From: Streptomyces sp. NBC_01707
Lineage (GTDB): Bacteria; Actinomycetota; Actinomycetes; Streptomycetales; Streptomycetaceae
DNA: 64,000 nucleotides
Direction of reading: 5' to 3'
Assembly (NCBI RefSeq): GCF_041438805.1
Contig: NZ_CP109190.1
Coordinates: 372,001-436,000 of the forward strand
Under the pieces are notes generated by a model. The model made no database searches and had not been told where the DNA came from. It saw nothing but the letters and a program-made list of their open reading frames with translations. Shown here one piece after another: positions 26,519 to 34,802 of this stretch. A program made the translations under genes and the position numbers. Within the stretch, counting starts at the first letter, position 1; every line of letters begins with the position of its first letter.

Positions 26519-27157
26519 GTGTCTGAGGAGCTGTCGCGCTGGTATCGAGGCCGCCTGGTCGTGGGGCCGTTCAGGCCGTTCGAGGTCGGTGAAGTCGAAG
26601 GTCTCGAACGGGAGATCGGGCTGCCACTGCCGCCTTCCTATCGCTCGTTCCTGGAGGCGGCGGGCGGCGAGAGCCTCACGTACTCGGTCCGATTGCCAGC
26701 TTGCGACCCGGAGCCGCTCCAGAGTTTCGACGACCTCTATCAGCTCGGCCGTGACGACGATGGCGAATACGGCTGGGGCACCCTGCTGGGCGAGTACCGC
26801 CGCAGCCGTGAGGGGTGGCTCGCCCATGAGGTCTCACTGGCGGGCCTTCTCCCGATCGCCCGCAACGGCGGGAGCGACACCCTGTTCCTGGACCTGAACC
26901 CGGCCACTCATGGCCAGCTCCATGCCTTCGTGCATGGCATCCCTCACCCGGGATACCTGTCGAAGGGGGTCTTCACCAAAGTCGCTCACGACTTCGACGC
27001 CTACCTCGACAGCCTCGTCGTCGATCGGGACGTCGCGGAAGACACCTGGGCCGATGTCGTCGACAGTGATTCCACCGACCCTTGGCGGCGGACCGTCGAG
27101 GAATGGGTCACGTCCGGTGGCGTGGTGTATCGACGGCCACTCGGTGATCCTTTGTGA
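26519..27157 (+). pseudogene. SMI1/KNR4-family gene interrupted near its 3' end by an IS256-family element
   Basis: GTG at 26519 begins VSEELSRWYRGRLVVGPF and FEVGEVEGLEREIGLPLPPS, YRSFLEAAGGESLTYSVRLP. This is an SMI1/KNR4 (SUKH) fold, whose bacterial members are often immunity proteins for contact toxins. The original frame runs to codon 196 (DPWRRTVEEW at 27106). Insertion-sequence bases then add VTSGGVVYRRPLGDPL in place of LDKELPGWRAEPWAAA, which is still readable at 28548-28598. Only the last 16 residues are replaced, so the protein could retain function. Confidence 0.85.
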
Positions 27158-28537
27158 AAGCTAGGCGGTAAGGGCTGCTGGGTCGGTTGTCTCGGCGGTG
27201 TTTCCTTCGATCAGGTGAAGGCGGCAGCGGCCGAGGATTTCGGGTCCCATGTAGCGGCGTTGTTCGGCCCATTCGTCGCTCTGCTCGGCCAGGACGGCGC
27301 CGATCAGGCGGATGATGGCGCCTCGGTCGGGGAAGATGCCGACGACGTCGGTCCGGCGCCTGATCTCCTTGTTCAAGCGTTCCTGGGGGTTGTTGGACCA
27401 GATCTGTTTCCACACGTCGCGGGGGAAAGCGGCGAAGGCCAGGAGGTCTTCGCGGGCGGTTTCGAGATGCTCGGCGGCCTTGGGGTACTTCTCGTCCAGG
27501 CCGGCGATGGCGGCGGCCATCTGTTTGCGGACGGCGGCTGCGTCGGGCTGTTCGAAGACGGTCCGCAGCAGGGTCGCCACCCATGGTTGAGCGGATTTGG
27601 GGACCTGCGAGAGCAGGTTGCGGGCGTAGTGAGTGCGGCAGCGCTGCCAGGCGGCGCCGGGCAGGGCGGCTCCGATCGCGCCCACCAGGCCGACATGGGC
27701 GTCGGAGACGACCAGCTCCGCGCCGGTCAGGCCGCGGGTGGTCAGGGAGCGCAGGAACGCCAGCCAGCCGGCGCCGTCCTCGCTGGAGGCGACGTCGATG
27801 CCGAGGACCTCGCGTTTGCCCTCGTTGTTGACGCCGACGGCGACCAGGCAGTGGACGTTGACGACGCGGCCTCCTTCGCGGACTTTTTGGGTCAGGGCGT
27901 CGACCCATACGAAGGTGTAGGGGCCGGCGTCCAGTGTCCGGTTGCGGAACTCGGCGACCCGGGCGTCGAGGACCTTGGCCATCTCGCTGACCTGGGACTT
28001 GGACAGTTGGGTGACGCCGAGGGTGGCGGCGAGTTTCTCGACTCGGCGGGTGCTGACGCCGAGCAGGTAGCAGGTGGCGACCACGGAGATCAGGGCTTGT
28101 TCGGAGCGGCGGCGGCGCTCGAGCAGCCAGTCGGGGAAGTAGGAACCGGAGCGGATCTTGGGGATGGCCAGGTCGATGCTGCCGGCCCGGGTGTCCCACT
28201 GGCGGTGCCGGTAACCGTTGCGGGAGTTCACCCGTTCCTCACTCGGCATGCCGTAGGACGCGCCGCAAGCGGCGTCGACGTCGGCGGACATCATGGCGTC
28301 GGCGAAGGTCTTCACCATCTGCCGCAGCAGATCGGGACTCGCCGAGGCGAGGTTCTCCTCCAACAGGGCGGCAAACGGCACACTGTCCGGTGCGGTCATC
28401 GTGCTGTTCTCCTTCAAGAGCTTGGTCGTTCTCGAAGGATCAGCCGGTGGCCGTCTTACGTTCAGGCTTCTCACCCAACTACGGGATCAAACCCCCGATT
28501 TAGGTGGAAACCCGTACACCACTTCCCTGGACGCAAC
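27107..28537 (-). mobile_element. IS256-family insertion sequence, about 1.43 kb, 9-10 bp target duplication
   Basis: The ends are imperfect inverted repeats sharing CGTCC and GTGGTGTA: the left reads GTCACGTCCGGTGGCGTGGT, the right complement GTTGCGTCCAGGGAAGTGGT. CGAGGAATGG occurs on both sides (27097-27106 and 28538-28547), fitting the 8-9 bp duplications of this family. It encodes one transposase on the minus strand. Confidence 0.9.
27161..28399 (-). CDS. IS256-family transposase
   Basis: A 412-residue Mutator-type DDE transposase. Markers are GASYGMPSEERVNSRNGYRH, IPKIRSGSYFPDWLLERRRR, first Asp in YTFVWVDALTQKVREGG, second in VVSDAHVGLVGAIGAALPG, and the Glu region NNPQERLNKEIRRRTDVVGI. 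ATG at 28399 has GAAGGAG 9 bp upstream and begins MTAPDSVPFAALLEENL. It looks complete and potentially active. Confidence 0.93.
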   Translation of the reverse strand: MTAPDSVPFAALLEENLASASPDLLRQMVKTFADAMMSADVDAACGASYGMPSEERVNSRNGYRHRQWDTRAGSIDLAIPKIRSGSYFPDWLLERRRRSEQALISVVATCYLLGVSTRRVEKLAATLGVTQLSKSQVSEMAKVLDARVAEFRNRTLDAGPYTFVWVDALTQKVREGGRVVNVHCLVAVGVNNEGKREVLGIDVASSEDGAGWLAFLRSLTTRGLTGAELVVSDAHVGLVGAIGAALPGAAWQRCRTHYARNLLSQVPKSAQPWVATLLRTVFEQPDAAAVRKQMAAAIAGLDEKYPKAAEHLETAREDLLAFAAFPRDVWKQIWSNNPQERLNKEIRRRTDVVGIFPDRGAIIRLIGAVLAEQSDEWAEQRRYMGPEILGRCRLHLIEGNTAETTDPAALTA

Positions 28538-28547
28538 CGAGGAATGG

Positions 28548-28598
28548 CTGGACAAGGAACTGCCGGGCTGGCGTGCTGAGCCGTGGGCAGCGGCTTGA
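28548..28598 (+). pseudogene. Severed 3' end of the SMI1/KNR4-like gene
   Basis: It encodes LDKELPGWRAEPWAAA and a stop. Joined to codon 196 of the gene at 26519 it restores an in-frame 212-residue protein; the related fragment at 17835-17975 shows the same EEWLDKELP continuation, which confirms the join. Confidence 0.85.
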
Positions 28599-28915
28599 GC
28601 GCCCGGGCTGGGCGATTGATCAAGCGACGATGGTGTCGCGTTCGATGGCGGCGAGCCGAATCTTCAACTGGTAGCTCGGCCCGTTGATCGAGATCAGCCG
28701 AGCCGGGCGCCGCTACACCATCTCCCAACACCACAGGCGCGGCTCCGAAGCCCGGGCCGACCTGCCCGCACCGGTCTCCTACATGATGCGCACGCTAGGC
28801 ATCGAGGACTCCCTTGAGTTCGACGCGAGCCGCTTAGCCGGCCCGGAACGGCAGCCGGGTCCCCCGAACGGGCAACCGTGCGGGGAACGGCGCGCCGCGG
28901 GCGGGCCCGGCGGCG
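28599..28915. other. Gene-free stretch
   Basis: About 315 bp with no supportable gene. The minus strand shows a short coding-like piece near 28620-28700 (INGPSYQLKIRLAAIERDT) that may be a fragment of a mobile-element protein. It was not pursued to a firm call. Confidence 0.35.
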
Positions 28916-29150
28916 TCAGTCGGACTCGATCCACGGCTCGAGGCGCTTGGCCGCGGCCGACAGCTCCGGAAGCCAGGACTCTGCCGTCTCCACCGAGAAG
29001 CGGGGCTCAGGCCCCGACACGGCCAGCGCCGCATTAATTTCCCCCGCGGCGCTCACGGAACCCGCATACCGGTCAGGCCCAGCGACTCGACGTCATAGGC
29101 CGAATAGCCGTGTTCGGCGGCGAACCGCATGCGCCGCAGCTGATCGGTCC
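28916..29150 (-). pseudogene. Possible IclR-type regulator C-terminal relic with frameshift
   Basis: One frame gives QLRRMRFAAEHGYSAYDVES, LGLTGMRVP and a stop; the next frame resumes with SAAGEINAALAVSGPEPRFS and VETAESWLPELSAAAKRLEP, ending at 28916. The ALAVSGPEPRFS segment followed by a terminal helix resembles the end of the IclR effector domain. Codon bias is good in both pieces, implying one indel near 29060. The N-terminal DNA-binding domain is absent. Confidence 0.45.
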
Positions 29151-29327
29151 GGGCCCGGCCGGACAGTGGCTTCGTTCACTTTCAGCGGCTCTGGCGCAAC
29201 TTCTGTGATGCTGTCACGTTCAGTGACGGAAGGCGTTCTCCAGTCGTGCACGCCACCAACTCGCGAGCTATAGCCTCCGCCTGTGACCAACAGCCCCAGG
29301 GGGACCAAGAATCCCAAGCCCGACGAG

Positions 29328-29531
29328 CTACTGGTCAGTCGCTGCCCTGAAGGCGTGATCGGCGGCAGTCGCTCTGACGGCCGGGTCGGGATCGAGGAGG
29401 CGCGCCAGCGCCGCCAGCAAGGCTTCGCCAGTCCCGGACGCGGTGGCGATCGACGCCCAGTCCGTGCCGTCCAACAGGGCTTGGTACGCAGACCCGTAGG
29501 GGCGGCGGCGATCCGGGGTGAGCGGTGGCAC
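29328..29531 (-). pseudogene. N-terminal fragment resembling HEAT-repeat proteins
   Basis: The translation ALLDGTDWASIATASGTGEA, then LLAALARLLDPDPAVRATAA, resembles the first helices of Streptomyces HEAT/PBS-lyase-repeat proteins. It stops after 67 codons. Its 5' end overlaps the inverted repeat at 29495. It is likely a remnant. Confidence 0.4.
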
Positions 29532-29580
29532 CCCCTCGAAGGGGGTGCCGGAGCCAGGCCGGATCGCCGCCGCCCCTACG
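29495..29580. repeat. Long nested inverted repeat, 22-bp perfect arms
   Basis: Arms 29495-29516 and 29559-29580 are exact complements. Inside is a second stem (GGCACCCCC at 29527-29535 with GGGGGTGCC at 29541-29549, TCGAA loop). The string GGGGTGAGCGGTGGCA occurs at 29515-29530 and again at 29603-29618. It lies after the minus-strand gene ending at 29595 and may terminate it; its size suggests a small mobile or duplicated element. Confidence 0.7.
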
Positions 29581-29594
29581 GGCGGGTGCTGGCG

Positions 29595-29867
29595 TCAGCT
29601 ACGGGGTGAGCGGTGGCACTCCTGGTGGGCGGGGCGCCAGACGCGGGTCCACTGGCCGGGGTGCCAGCGGTGGTGCCGGTCCCGGAACGCCGGGTGCCAC
29701 TGCCGTGCCCAGTGGCCCGCCACCTTCACGCAGTGGTGCGACGCCGTCGGCCGCCGGTGGTCGTGCGGAGCAGCCGACGCGGTGCCGACCGTGCCGACGA
29801 CCGCACCCGCTGTCAGGGCCACCGTCGCCGCCCCCAGGGCCGCGGCCCTCTTCAACCCGTTGATCAT
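29595..29867 (-). CDS. Small secreted His/Trp/Arg-rich protein
   Basis: Ninety residues: a clear Sec signal (LKRAAALGAATVALTAGAVV, cleavage near TASAAPHD) and a short mature chain rich in His, Trp and Arg (HRRPTASHHCVKVAGHWARQ, WHPGQWTRVWRPAHQE). ATG at 29867 has GGAAAGG 8 bp upstream. The His-rich mature part may bind metal or the cell wall; this is inference. No family was recognised. Confidence 0.7.
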   Translation of the reverse strand: MINGLKRAAALGAATVALTAGAVVGTVGTASAAPHDHRRPTASHHCVKVAGHWARQWHPAFRDRHHRWHPGQWTRVWRPAHQECHRSPRS

Positions 29868-30362
29868 GTTCAGACCTTTCCGTACGAACCGGGGCTGACG
29901 TCCCGGCACTGCCCGGATCGTTCGGCCGGGCACGGACTGATCCTCACCTTCCGACACCGCCAAATCGCCGCAGAACACTTCATCTCAGGAAACACAGATC
30001 AATTTCTCATTCAGCTCAAATAGTCATATATGCGCGTCGATGGTGTAGTGCCTCACCTCAGGCAGGTGGACGTCGTTTCCGCCTTGGACAGGATCGGCTG
30101 TTCCTGGGAGCCTTATCCGCCGCTGACCTTCGGTGACCAGTGCTCGCTCGTGGCGACCCCTACGGGGGGTGTCGGTAAGAACCGTGTCACCTGCCGCCAA
30201 CGGCGGCGGTACTCAGTGAGGTGCGGTCGCTGGAGTAGCCGTACCCGCCGCTATGATCCGCGTCGTACCGAATGTCAGGTAGCAACTCTCCGCTTTCGTC
30301 CCCCACAGAAACCGGCCGAGCAGCGCCTGCCGCAGTCTTCTCGCTGAACGTGAAAGGCAGAC
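29868..30362. other. Intergenic region between divergent secreted-protein genes
   Basis: About 500 bp with no supportable gene. It carries promoters for the genes at 29867 (minus) and 30363 (plus), an AT-rich patch at 29970-30030, and repeat copy A. Confidence 0.45.
30155..30215 (+). repeat. Interspersed hairpin repeat, copy A
   Basis: The core GGTAAGAACCGTGTCACCTG plus CCGCCAACGGCGG matches copies B, C and D. The hairpin CCGCC-AA-CGGCGG sits at its right end. It lies in a non-coding region. Confidence 0.75.
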
Positions 30363-30955
30363 ATGGCCCGCCGGTTCCTTCCTGTCATAGCCGCCTGCGC
30401 GGCCGCACTCCTCGGCGCTGGCTGTAGCAGCCACGCCCGCAGCCGGCTGCAGCAGCCCCCACGGTCACGGTCACTCAGACCGTCACACCCACGCCCATGC
30501 CGACACCGACATCCACGCCTGCAGCCAGCCACGCTTCGGCCATCCCCACACCGACCGCCTCCTCGGCACCCGCGCCAGCCCCACCCCGCGCCCCGCTGGG
30601 ATCGGTCACTCTGACCGAATGGCACGACGGCGACGCGACGAACAAGTGCGTGAACGTCATGACCGTCTACGAGAACCGCTCTGACACCGCGGTCATCTCC
30701 ATCACCCAGAAGTTCCAGACCTCGTACACGCCCAAGCACGCCGACGGCGAGTACCCCGACGATGTGGACGGCCCGGTCAAGACGCTCACGCAGGACGCGG
30801 GCATCGCCCCATACGGGACCCGAACCCTGTACAGGCAGGTGTGCGCGCCGGACCTGGCCTCCAAGCAGAACCCAGTTCCGGCCGACGGCACCGACTCGTT
30901 CATGTCCGAGATCGGCGCTCAGCCTCGCGCCATCTCCTGGGACTGGGCGCAGTGA
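30363..30955 (+). pseudogene. Secreted lipoprotein gene with a frameshift after the lipobox
   Basis: ATG at 30363 (AAGG upstream) starts MARRFLPVIAACAAALLGAG with Cys as the lipobox (LGAGC). After about codon 25 the frame becomes Arg/Pro nonsense. The next frame, open from 30430, gives PAAAAPTVTVTQTVTPTPMP and an unmistakable mature domain (VTLTEWHDGDATNKCVNVMT, ISITQKFQTSYTPKHADGEY) ending at 30955. One indel at about 30427-30450 separates export signal from mature domain. An internal start would give a cytoplasmic form only. Confidence 0.8.
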
Positions 30956-30961
30956 AGACCC

Positions 30962-31012
30962 CGGTTTGCGGCTGGTGACGGAGGTCTTACCGCTACCCCT
31001 ACGGGGACGAAC
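30962..31012 (-). repeat. Interspersed hairpin repeat, copy D
   Basis: The complement reads GGGGTAGCGGTAAGACCTCC then GTCACCAGCCGCAAACC, aligned with copies A-C. It lies just after the frameshifted lipoprotein gene. The right end is slightly diverged. Confidence 0.7.
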
Positions 31013-31085
31013 TTCACCTTCGAGATCCCCGAGGGTGAGGAACCCGTGTTGAACGTTATGGGCGTGCCTGGCGACGGACACGACT

Positions 31086-31131
31086 CGGCCTTGGGGCACT
31101 TCGGAACCGGTTCCGAAGTGCCCCAAGGCCG
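31086..31131. terminator. Perfect 46-bp palindrome between convergent genes
   Basis: 31086-31131 is fully self-complementary with no loop (centre GGAACCGGTTCC). It lies between genes reading toward each other (30363 plus, 31308 minus), the position for a bidirectional terminator. Such a long perfect palindrome is unusual. Half of it is echoed at 31869-31886. Confidence 0.75.
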
Positions 31132-31146
31132 TACTCCCGCTTCAAA

Positions 31147-31192
31147 GCGCGTGCGCCCGCCCCCCCCACGATATGGGGGCGGGCGCACGCGC
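31147..31192. terminator. Second strong hairpin between convergent genes
   Basis: 31147-31164 pairs perfectly with 31175-31192, an 18-bp very GC-rich stem with a 10-nt loop. It is suited to ending the minus-strand gene at 31308. Two strong hairpins therefore stand back to back within 110 bp. Confidence 0.78.
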
Positions 31193-31307
31193 GTTCTTCA
31201 CTCTGGCACGGCCCGGGGATCCTCGGGCCGGATCATGGGCCAGCCCAGAGGAGAGATCAGCCCCCTGCCGGCGGACCCGTGCGCGGCGCGCAGGCCTGCC
31301 GCGGCCG

Positions 31308-31736
31308 TCAGTGGTCGTTGACGAAGCTGACGGCGTACGAGCCGTTACCGCCCTCGCCCTCGTAGTTGAGGCCGATACGCATTCCCTCGTCCGGGTTGTA
31401 CTTGATGCCGTCACTGGCCCGGCGGGTGGCGCAACTGCCCTTACCGCCGCTGGCCGTGACCTTGTAGCCCGAGCGGTTTTGGGTGAGGTCGTCGACGGTC
31501 ACCCAGGCCGAGTGGCCGTTCGTGGACGTGTCGCACACCGAGATGATGTCCCCGTGTTCCTCCACGTAGACCCTGACACCCCTGCCGGAGTACGTGTGGT
31601 CCCAGCCGCTGCTGGGCGCTTCGACGGCGCCGGCGGACGGCGCGGTGACCGTGGTCAGCCCGGTCAGGGCGGCGGCGGTGCGGCGGCCGAGACGGGCGCG
31701 CTTGGCGACGGTGGAGAGTGTGGTGAAGTGAGACAT
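31308..31736 (-). CDS. Small secreted protein of unknown function
   Basis: A 142-residue protein with an Ala/Thr-rich export signal (RRTAAALTGLTTVTAPSAGA). The mature beta-rich part has two Cys (VEEHGDIISVCDTSTNGHSA, GSCATRRASDGIKYN) and ends GGNGSYAVSFVNDH. ATG at 31736 gives MSHFTTLSTVAKRARLGRRT; GAAGG lies upstream. A single disulphide is likely after export. No family was recognised. Confidence 0.72.
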   Translation of the reverse strand: MSHFTTLSTVAKRARLGRRTAAALTGLTTVTAPSAGAVEAPSSGWDHTYSGRGVRVYVEEHGDIISVCDTSTNGHSAWVTVDDLTQNRSGYKVTASGGKGSCATRRASDGIKYNPDEGMRIGLNYEGEGGNGSYAVSFVNDH

Positions 31737-32122
31737 GAGCCTTCTCTGATCGGTGGCGTGATGAAGTGATCACTCTATGAGCTGAGCGACGTCGATGTTG
31801 CACGAAGGAAGCTGGCTCTGCCTCAGCAGGCCCCGGCCCGCGAGACGGCGCGGGCCGGGGTCAGGTCCCCGAAGTGCCCCAAGACCGACCCTTGCCTTTC
31901 TGAGCAACCGGCACAGGCAACACCGGTGCTCCACCTGCGAATCCAAGGCGCCTCGTGCGGTAGCTCTCTCGACACATAAGCGGAACCATCGCTACCGCCA
32001 CCCACGGTTCCATTGTTCCCCGAGGCCGCGACTGCAACGTGAAGCGCCGTCAAAGCTCGGGTTCTGGCTCAATTTTTGTGGAGCGGGCAACGTTGAGTGA
32101 TGGCTGGGCCTGACCCGGCCGG
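31737..32122. other. Intergenic stretch with a hairpin
   Basis: No supportable gene. CCCCGGCCCGCG at 31831-31842 pairs with 31849-31860 (12-bp stem). Just after it, 31869-31886 repeats one half of the 31086-31131 palindrome. Confidence 0.45.
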
Positions 32123-32428
32123 TCAGTCTTCATTGCGAAGCCCCATACGCCGTCTGAGGCGGCTTCGAAGTGCCCGGTCCATGACGATGATCATGGAGTA
32201 GATGCTCCCCATCACCGGGCCGAAAATCAGCGCGACTAGCGCCGAGCCCGAGCCGGGTCCTTCGGTCCACAACAGTCCGACGAGGCTGATGGGAACAGCT
32301 ACGTAGACGCCGAATCGAATGGGATGACTTGCGGCCCACTTCTGGAGACGGGTCCGAGGCAGACCGGCCCCCACTACCCGCTCAACCGCCAGGTACTTTT
32401 CCCACAACGACTGCCGCACGGTTCCCAT
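32123..32428 (-). CDS. Small membrane protein of unknown function
   Basis: A 101-residue protein starting MGTVRQSLWEKYLAVERVVG, with two hydrophobic segments (IRFGVYVAVPISLVGLLWTE and SALVALIFGPVMGSIYSMII) and a basic C-terminus (RSRLRRRMGLRNED). ATG at 32428 places the basic N-terminus inside the cell. No family was recognised. It lies about 270 bp past the MFS gene, same strand. Confidence 0.6.
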   Translation of the reverse strand: MGTVRQSLWEKYLAVERVVGAGLPRTRLQKWAASHPIRFGVYVAVPISLVGLLWTEGPGSGSALVALIFGPVMGSIYSMIIVMDRALRSRLRRRMGLRNED

Positions 32429-32632
32429 CCGGCACAGGGTACGAGGGCGAACTCCCCGCACGTACATCAGGCTGCTCCTTGCCATCCAGGTCCAGCATCC
32501 GCTTCGAGAGACGACTTCGCGGCCGAACGTCACCGATCGCAGAAGTCGAGCCAGAGCCGGTTCTTATGGACAAAGCCACTCACCGCATGGCCGGTCCCGA
32601 CAGCAATCCTTCTCGGGGGCCGCCGGAGCTGA

Positions 32633-32683
32633 AGATGGGGTACTGGTCAGAACCGTGTCGCCAGCCGCAAACGGCAGTGCTCA
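32633..32683 (+). repeat. Interspersed hairpin repeat, copy B
   Basis: GATGGGGTACTGGTCAGAAC, then CGTGTCGCCAGCCGCAAACG and GCAGTGCTCAG. It contains the stem GCCG-CAAA-CGGC. It lies just downstream of the MFS gene ending at 32702. Confidence 0.78.
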
Positions 32684-32701
32684 GTCCTCTGACCTGGAGG
32701 G

Positions 32702-34051
32702 TCAGGGTAGTTCGGCCGTGCTCGGGAAAGACGACACGGTATGCGGCTGAGATGTTAGCGCCGGGGTCGGGGATGTGGGCCCGCTGCGGTGAATCCACAG
32801 GAGGGCTCCTGCCAGCAGCACTGCGCCGCCCAGCAGCCAGGGCAGCGGGCCTGGGGGAAGGGCCCCAATGATCAAGCCGGTGAGAGCTCCCATCAGTTGC
32901 TGGGCGAGAGACTGGACGGACAGCGCGGTGGCGCGACCCGAACTGGCGACGTGGCGGTGCAGGAGGTCGTTCTCGCTCGGTCCGGCTATGCCGAGCCCGA
33001 GGTAGACCAGGCCGTAGCCGATGGCCGCGAGGACTATGGAGCCCAATGCCGTGAAGGCTGCTGTGGCCCCGAGCAGAAGCAGGCCGCTCGCGCTGGTGCC
33101 GAGGCTCACCATGACTGCTCGCTCGCCACTGCCCGCAAGCCGGGCGGCCAGCGGTGCGAGGTGGCTACCGATCCCGGAGCAGACGAATCCAGCGCAGGCC
33201 AGTGCGGCGAAGAGCACCGCCCCCGACTCCGATGCGCCGGTGAGGGTCGCGGCACGGCCTGGCGTGAGCAGTTCGATCGCGGCCAGGGCGCTGCCGGCGG
33301 CCGCTGCGGTGAGGAGTACCCGGCGGACCAGCGCGTCGCGGCCCCCAAACCGCAGTCCGCCCATGACGGTGGCCGGGATTCCTCGGAGTACCTCGCGCAG
33401 GCTGGTCCTTGGCCGGGGCGGCTCGGGCAGAGCAGTCAAGACGTACAGGACGAAGGCGATCTCAACCGCCGCGCCCAGTAGCAGCGGGACGGAAAGGGGC
33501 AGCACCAGTTCGGAAGTTGCCTTGCTCATTCGGGCGCCGAGGTCGGGGCCGAGTCCGAGCAGCCAGGGAAGGGCACCGCCGAACAGGGTGCCCGTGGCGA
33601 GCGCGGCGGATGTCGCGGAGCCGCCGCGGGCCAGTCCGGTGCGCAGGTCTGCGTCGGGTCCGGAGTGCGCGTGGACGGTGTCGACATACCAGGCTTCGGC
33701 CGGTCCGCTGGACAGGGCACGGCCCGCGCCCATCAGGGCCATGCCGAGTCCGAGCAGCCAGGGAGCAGTGCCCAGGCCTTGGAGGGTTAAGGCGGCCAGG
33801 TTCAGAAGGCCGGCTGCAGCCAGCACAACACGGCGTCCCAAGACGTCTGACAGCCCTCCGGTGGGCAGTTCCAGCGCGGCAGCGGTGAGGGAGTGCGCGG
33901 CGAAGAAGCCCGCGATGGCCACCATGGCCATGCCGCGCTCGGTGAACAGCAGGATCAGCGGAGCGATAGTCAGCCCCAGCGGCAGCCAGAACAGAACGCA
34001 GACCGTGACGTAGCGGCGGCATGCGGTACGTATGTCCAGCGACCCGGTCAT
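32702..34051 (-). CDS. MFS transporter in an ArsR-MFS operon
   Basis: A 449-residue protein with about 12 membrane segments (RRYVTVCVLFWLPLGLTIAP, LIGALPPGPLPWLLGGAVLL). The loop motif LPTGGLSDVLGRRVVLAAAG is the MFS DxxGRR signature. Its ATG at 34051 overlaps the stop of the upstream ArsR-type gene (ATGA), so translation is coupled. Substrate unknown; export of a toxic compound sensed by the regulator is likely. Confidence 0.9.
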   Translation of the reverse strand: MTGSLDIRTACRRYVTVCVLFWLPLGLTIAPLILLFTERGMAMVAIAGFFAAHSLTAAALELPTGGLSDVLGRRVVLAAAGLLNLAALTLQGLGTAPWLLGLGMALMGAGRALSSGPAEAWYVDTVHAHSGPDADLRTGLARGGSATSAALATGTLFGGALPWLLGLGPDLGARMSKATSELVLPLSVPLLLGAAVEIAFVLYVLTALPEPPRPRTSLREVLRGIPATVMGGLRFGGRDALVRRVLLTAAAAGSALAAIELLTPGRAATLTGASESGAVLFAALACAGFVCSGIGSHLAPLAARLAGSGERAVMVSLGTSASGLLLLGATAAFTALGSIVLAAIGYGLVYLGLGIAGPSENDLLHRHVASSGRATALSVQSLAQQLMGALTGLIIGALPPGPLPWLLGGAVLLAGALLWIHRSGPTSPTPALTSQPHTVSSFPSTAELP

Positions 34052-34692
34052 GACGCGTCCTCGGCATCTGTCCCCGCCGGGGCAGAGGTGTCCGCCTCAG
34101 CGTTGGCGTCGCGCGGAGCCAGGGGCAGCCCGGCGGTGAGGAACATGACCTGCACTGCGCGCGGATCCCCCGCATCGCGGGTGGTCAGTTCCTCCAGCTT
34201 CCGGTCGAGCACCTCGCAGAGCTCGGTGAGCGACTCGGGGGTCAGGCGGGGCATCAGGTCGCCGATCCCGGACGGCTCCACCCACTCCTGGCCCAGCCGC
34301 CCGTCGGCGATGTCGGCCTCGTGCCGGGCAAGAGAAGCCTCCAGGTGCTCGATCTGAGCCCTGCGGGACAAGCTGACATGGGCTCGGCTGCCCGGCGTGG
34401 CTTGCATTGCCTTGTTGCTCCAGGAGGTCAGGGAATGCACCGCCTGCCAGCGGCGCTCCCGCCCGTCACGGTGCTCGGCCTCGGAGACGAACGCGTACTT
34501 CGCCAGCACCCGCAGGTGATAGCTGGTGGAAGCGGATGACTCCCCGGTCTTGACCCCGAGTTCACTTGCGGTGGCCGGGCCGTCCTGCCGCAGCATCCCG
34601 AGCAGCCGGATACGAAGCGGGTGCGTGAGTGCCTTCAGGGCTGCTGCGTCCTGTTCGGGATCGAGTACGCGTTTCTGCTCTTCGCTGACCAT
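34048..34692 (-). CDS. ArsR-type winged-helix regulator
   Basis: A 214-residue regulator. The HTH region is ALKALTHPLRIRLLGMLRQD, ATASELGVKTGESSASTSYH, LRVLAKYAFVSEAEHRDG, followed by a helical C-terminal domain (LSRRAQIEHLEASLARHEAD, LTELCEVLDRKLEELTTRD). ATG at 34692 with AGGAG upstream gives MVSEEQKRVLDPEQ. It is first in the operon with the MFS transporter, which it probably represses. No ArsR metal-binding CxC motif is visible, so the ligand is probably organic. Confidence 0.88.
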   Translation of the reverse strand: MVSEEQKRVLDPEQDAAALKALTHPLRIRLLGMLRQDGPATASELGVKTGESSASTSYHLRVLAKYAFVSEAEHRDGRERRWQAVHSLTSWSNKAMQATPGSRAHVSLSRRAQIEHLEASLARHEADIADGRLGQEWVEPSGIGDLMPRLTPESLTELCEVLDRKLEELTTRDAGDPRAVQVMFLTAGLPLAPRDANAEADTSAPAGTDAEDAS

Positions 34693-34802
34693 GACAGGAG
34701 GGTAGGGCGAACCAGGGAATTTCCAAAAGTATTTTTGCAGAACTTCTTTTGGCAAGTTGGCTGGTAGTCCGTGTCACCGACACCGCGCGGGCAACCGGAC
34801 TG

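Noticed and set aside
27215..28579. An open plus-strand frame of 454 codons
   Set aside because: It is antisense to the IS256-family transposase.
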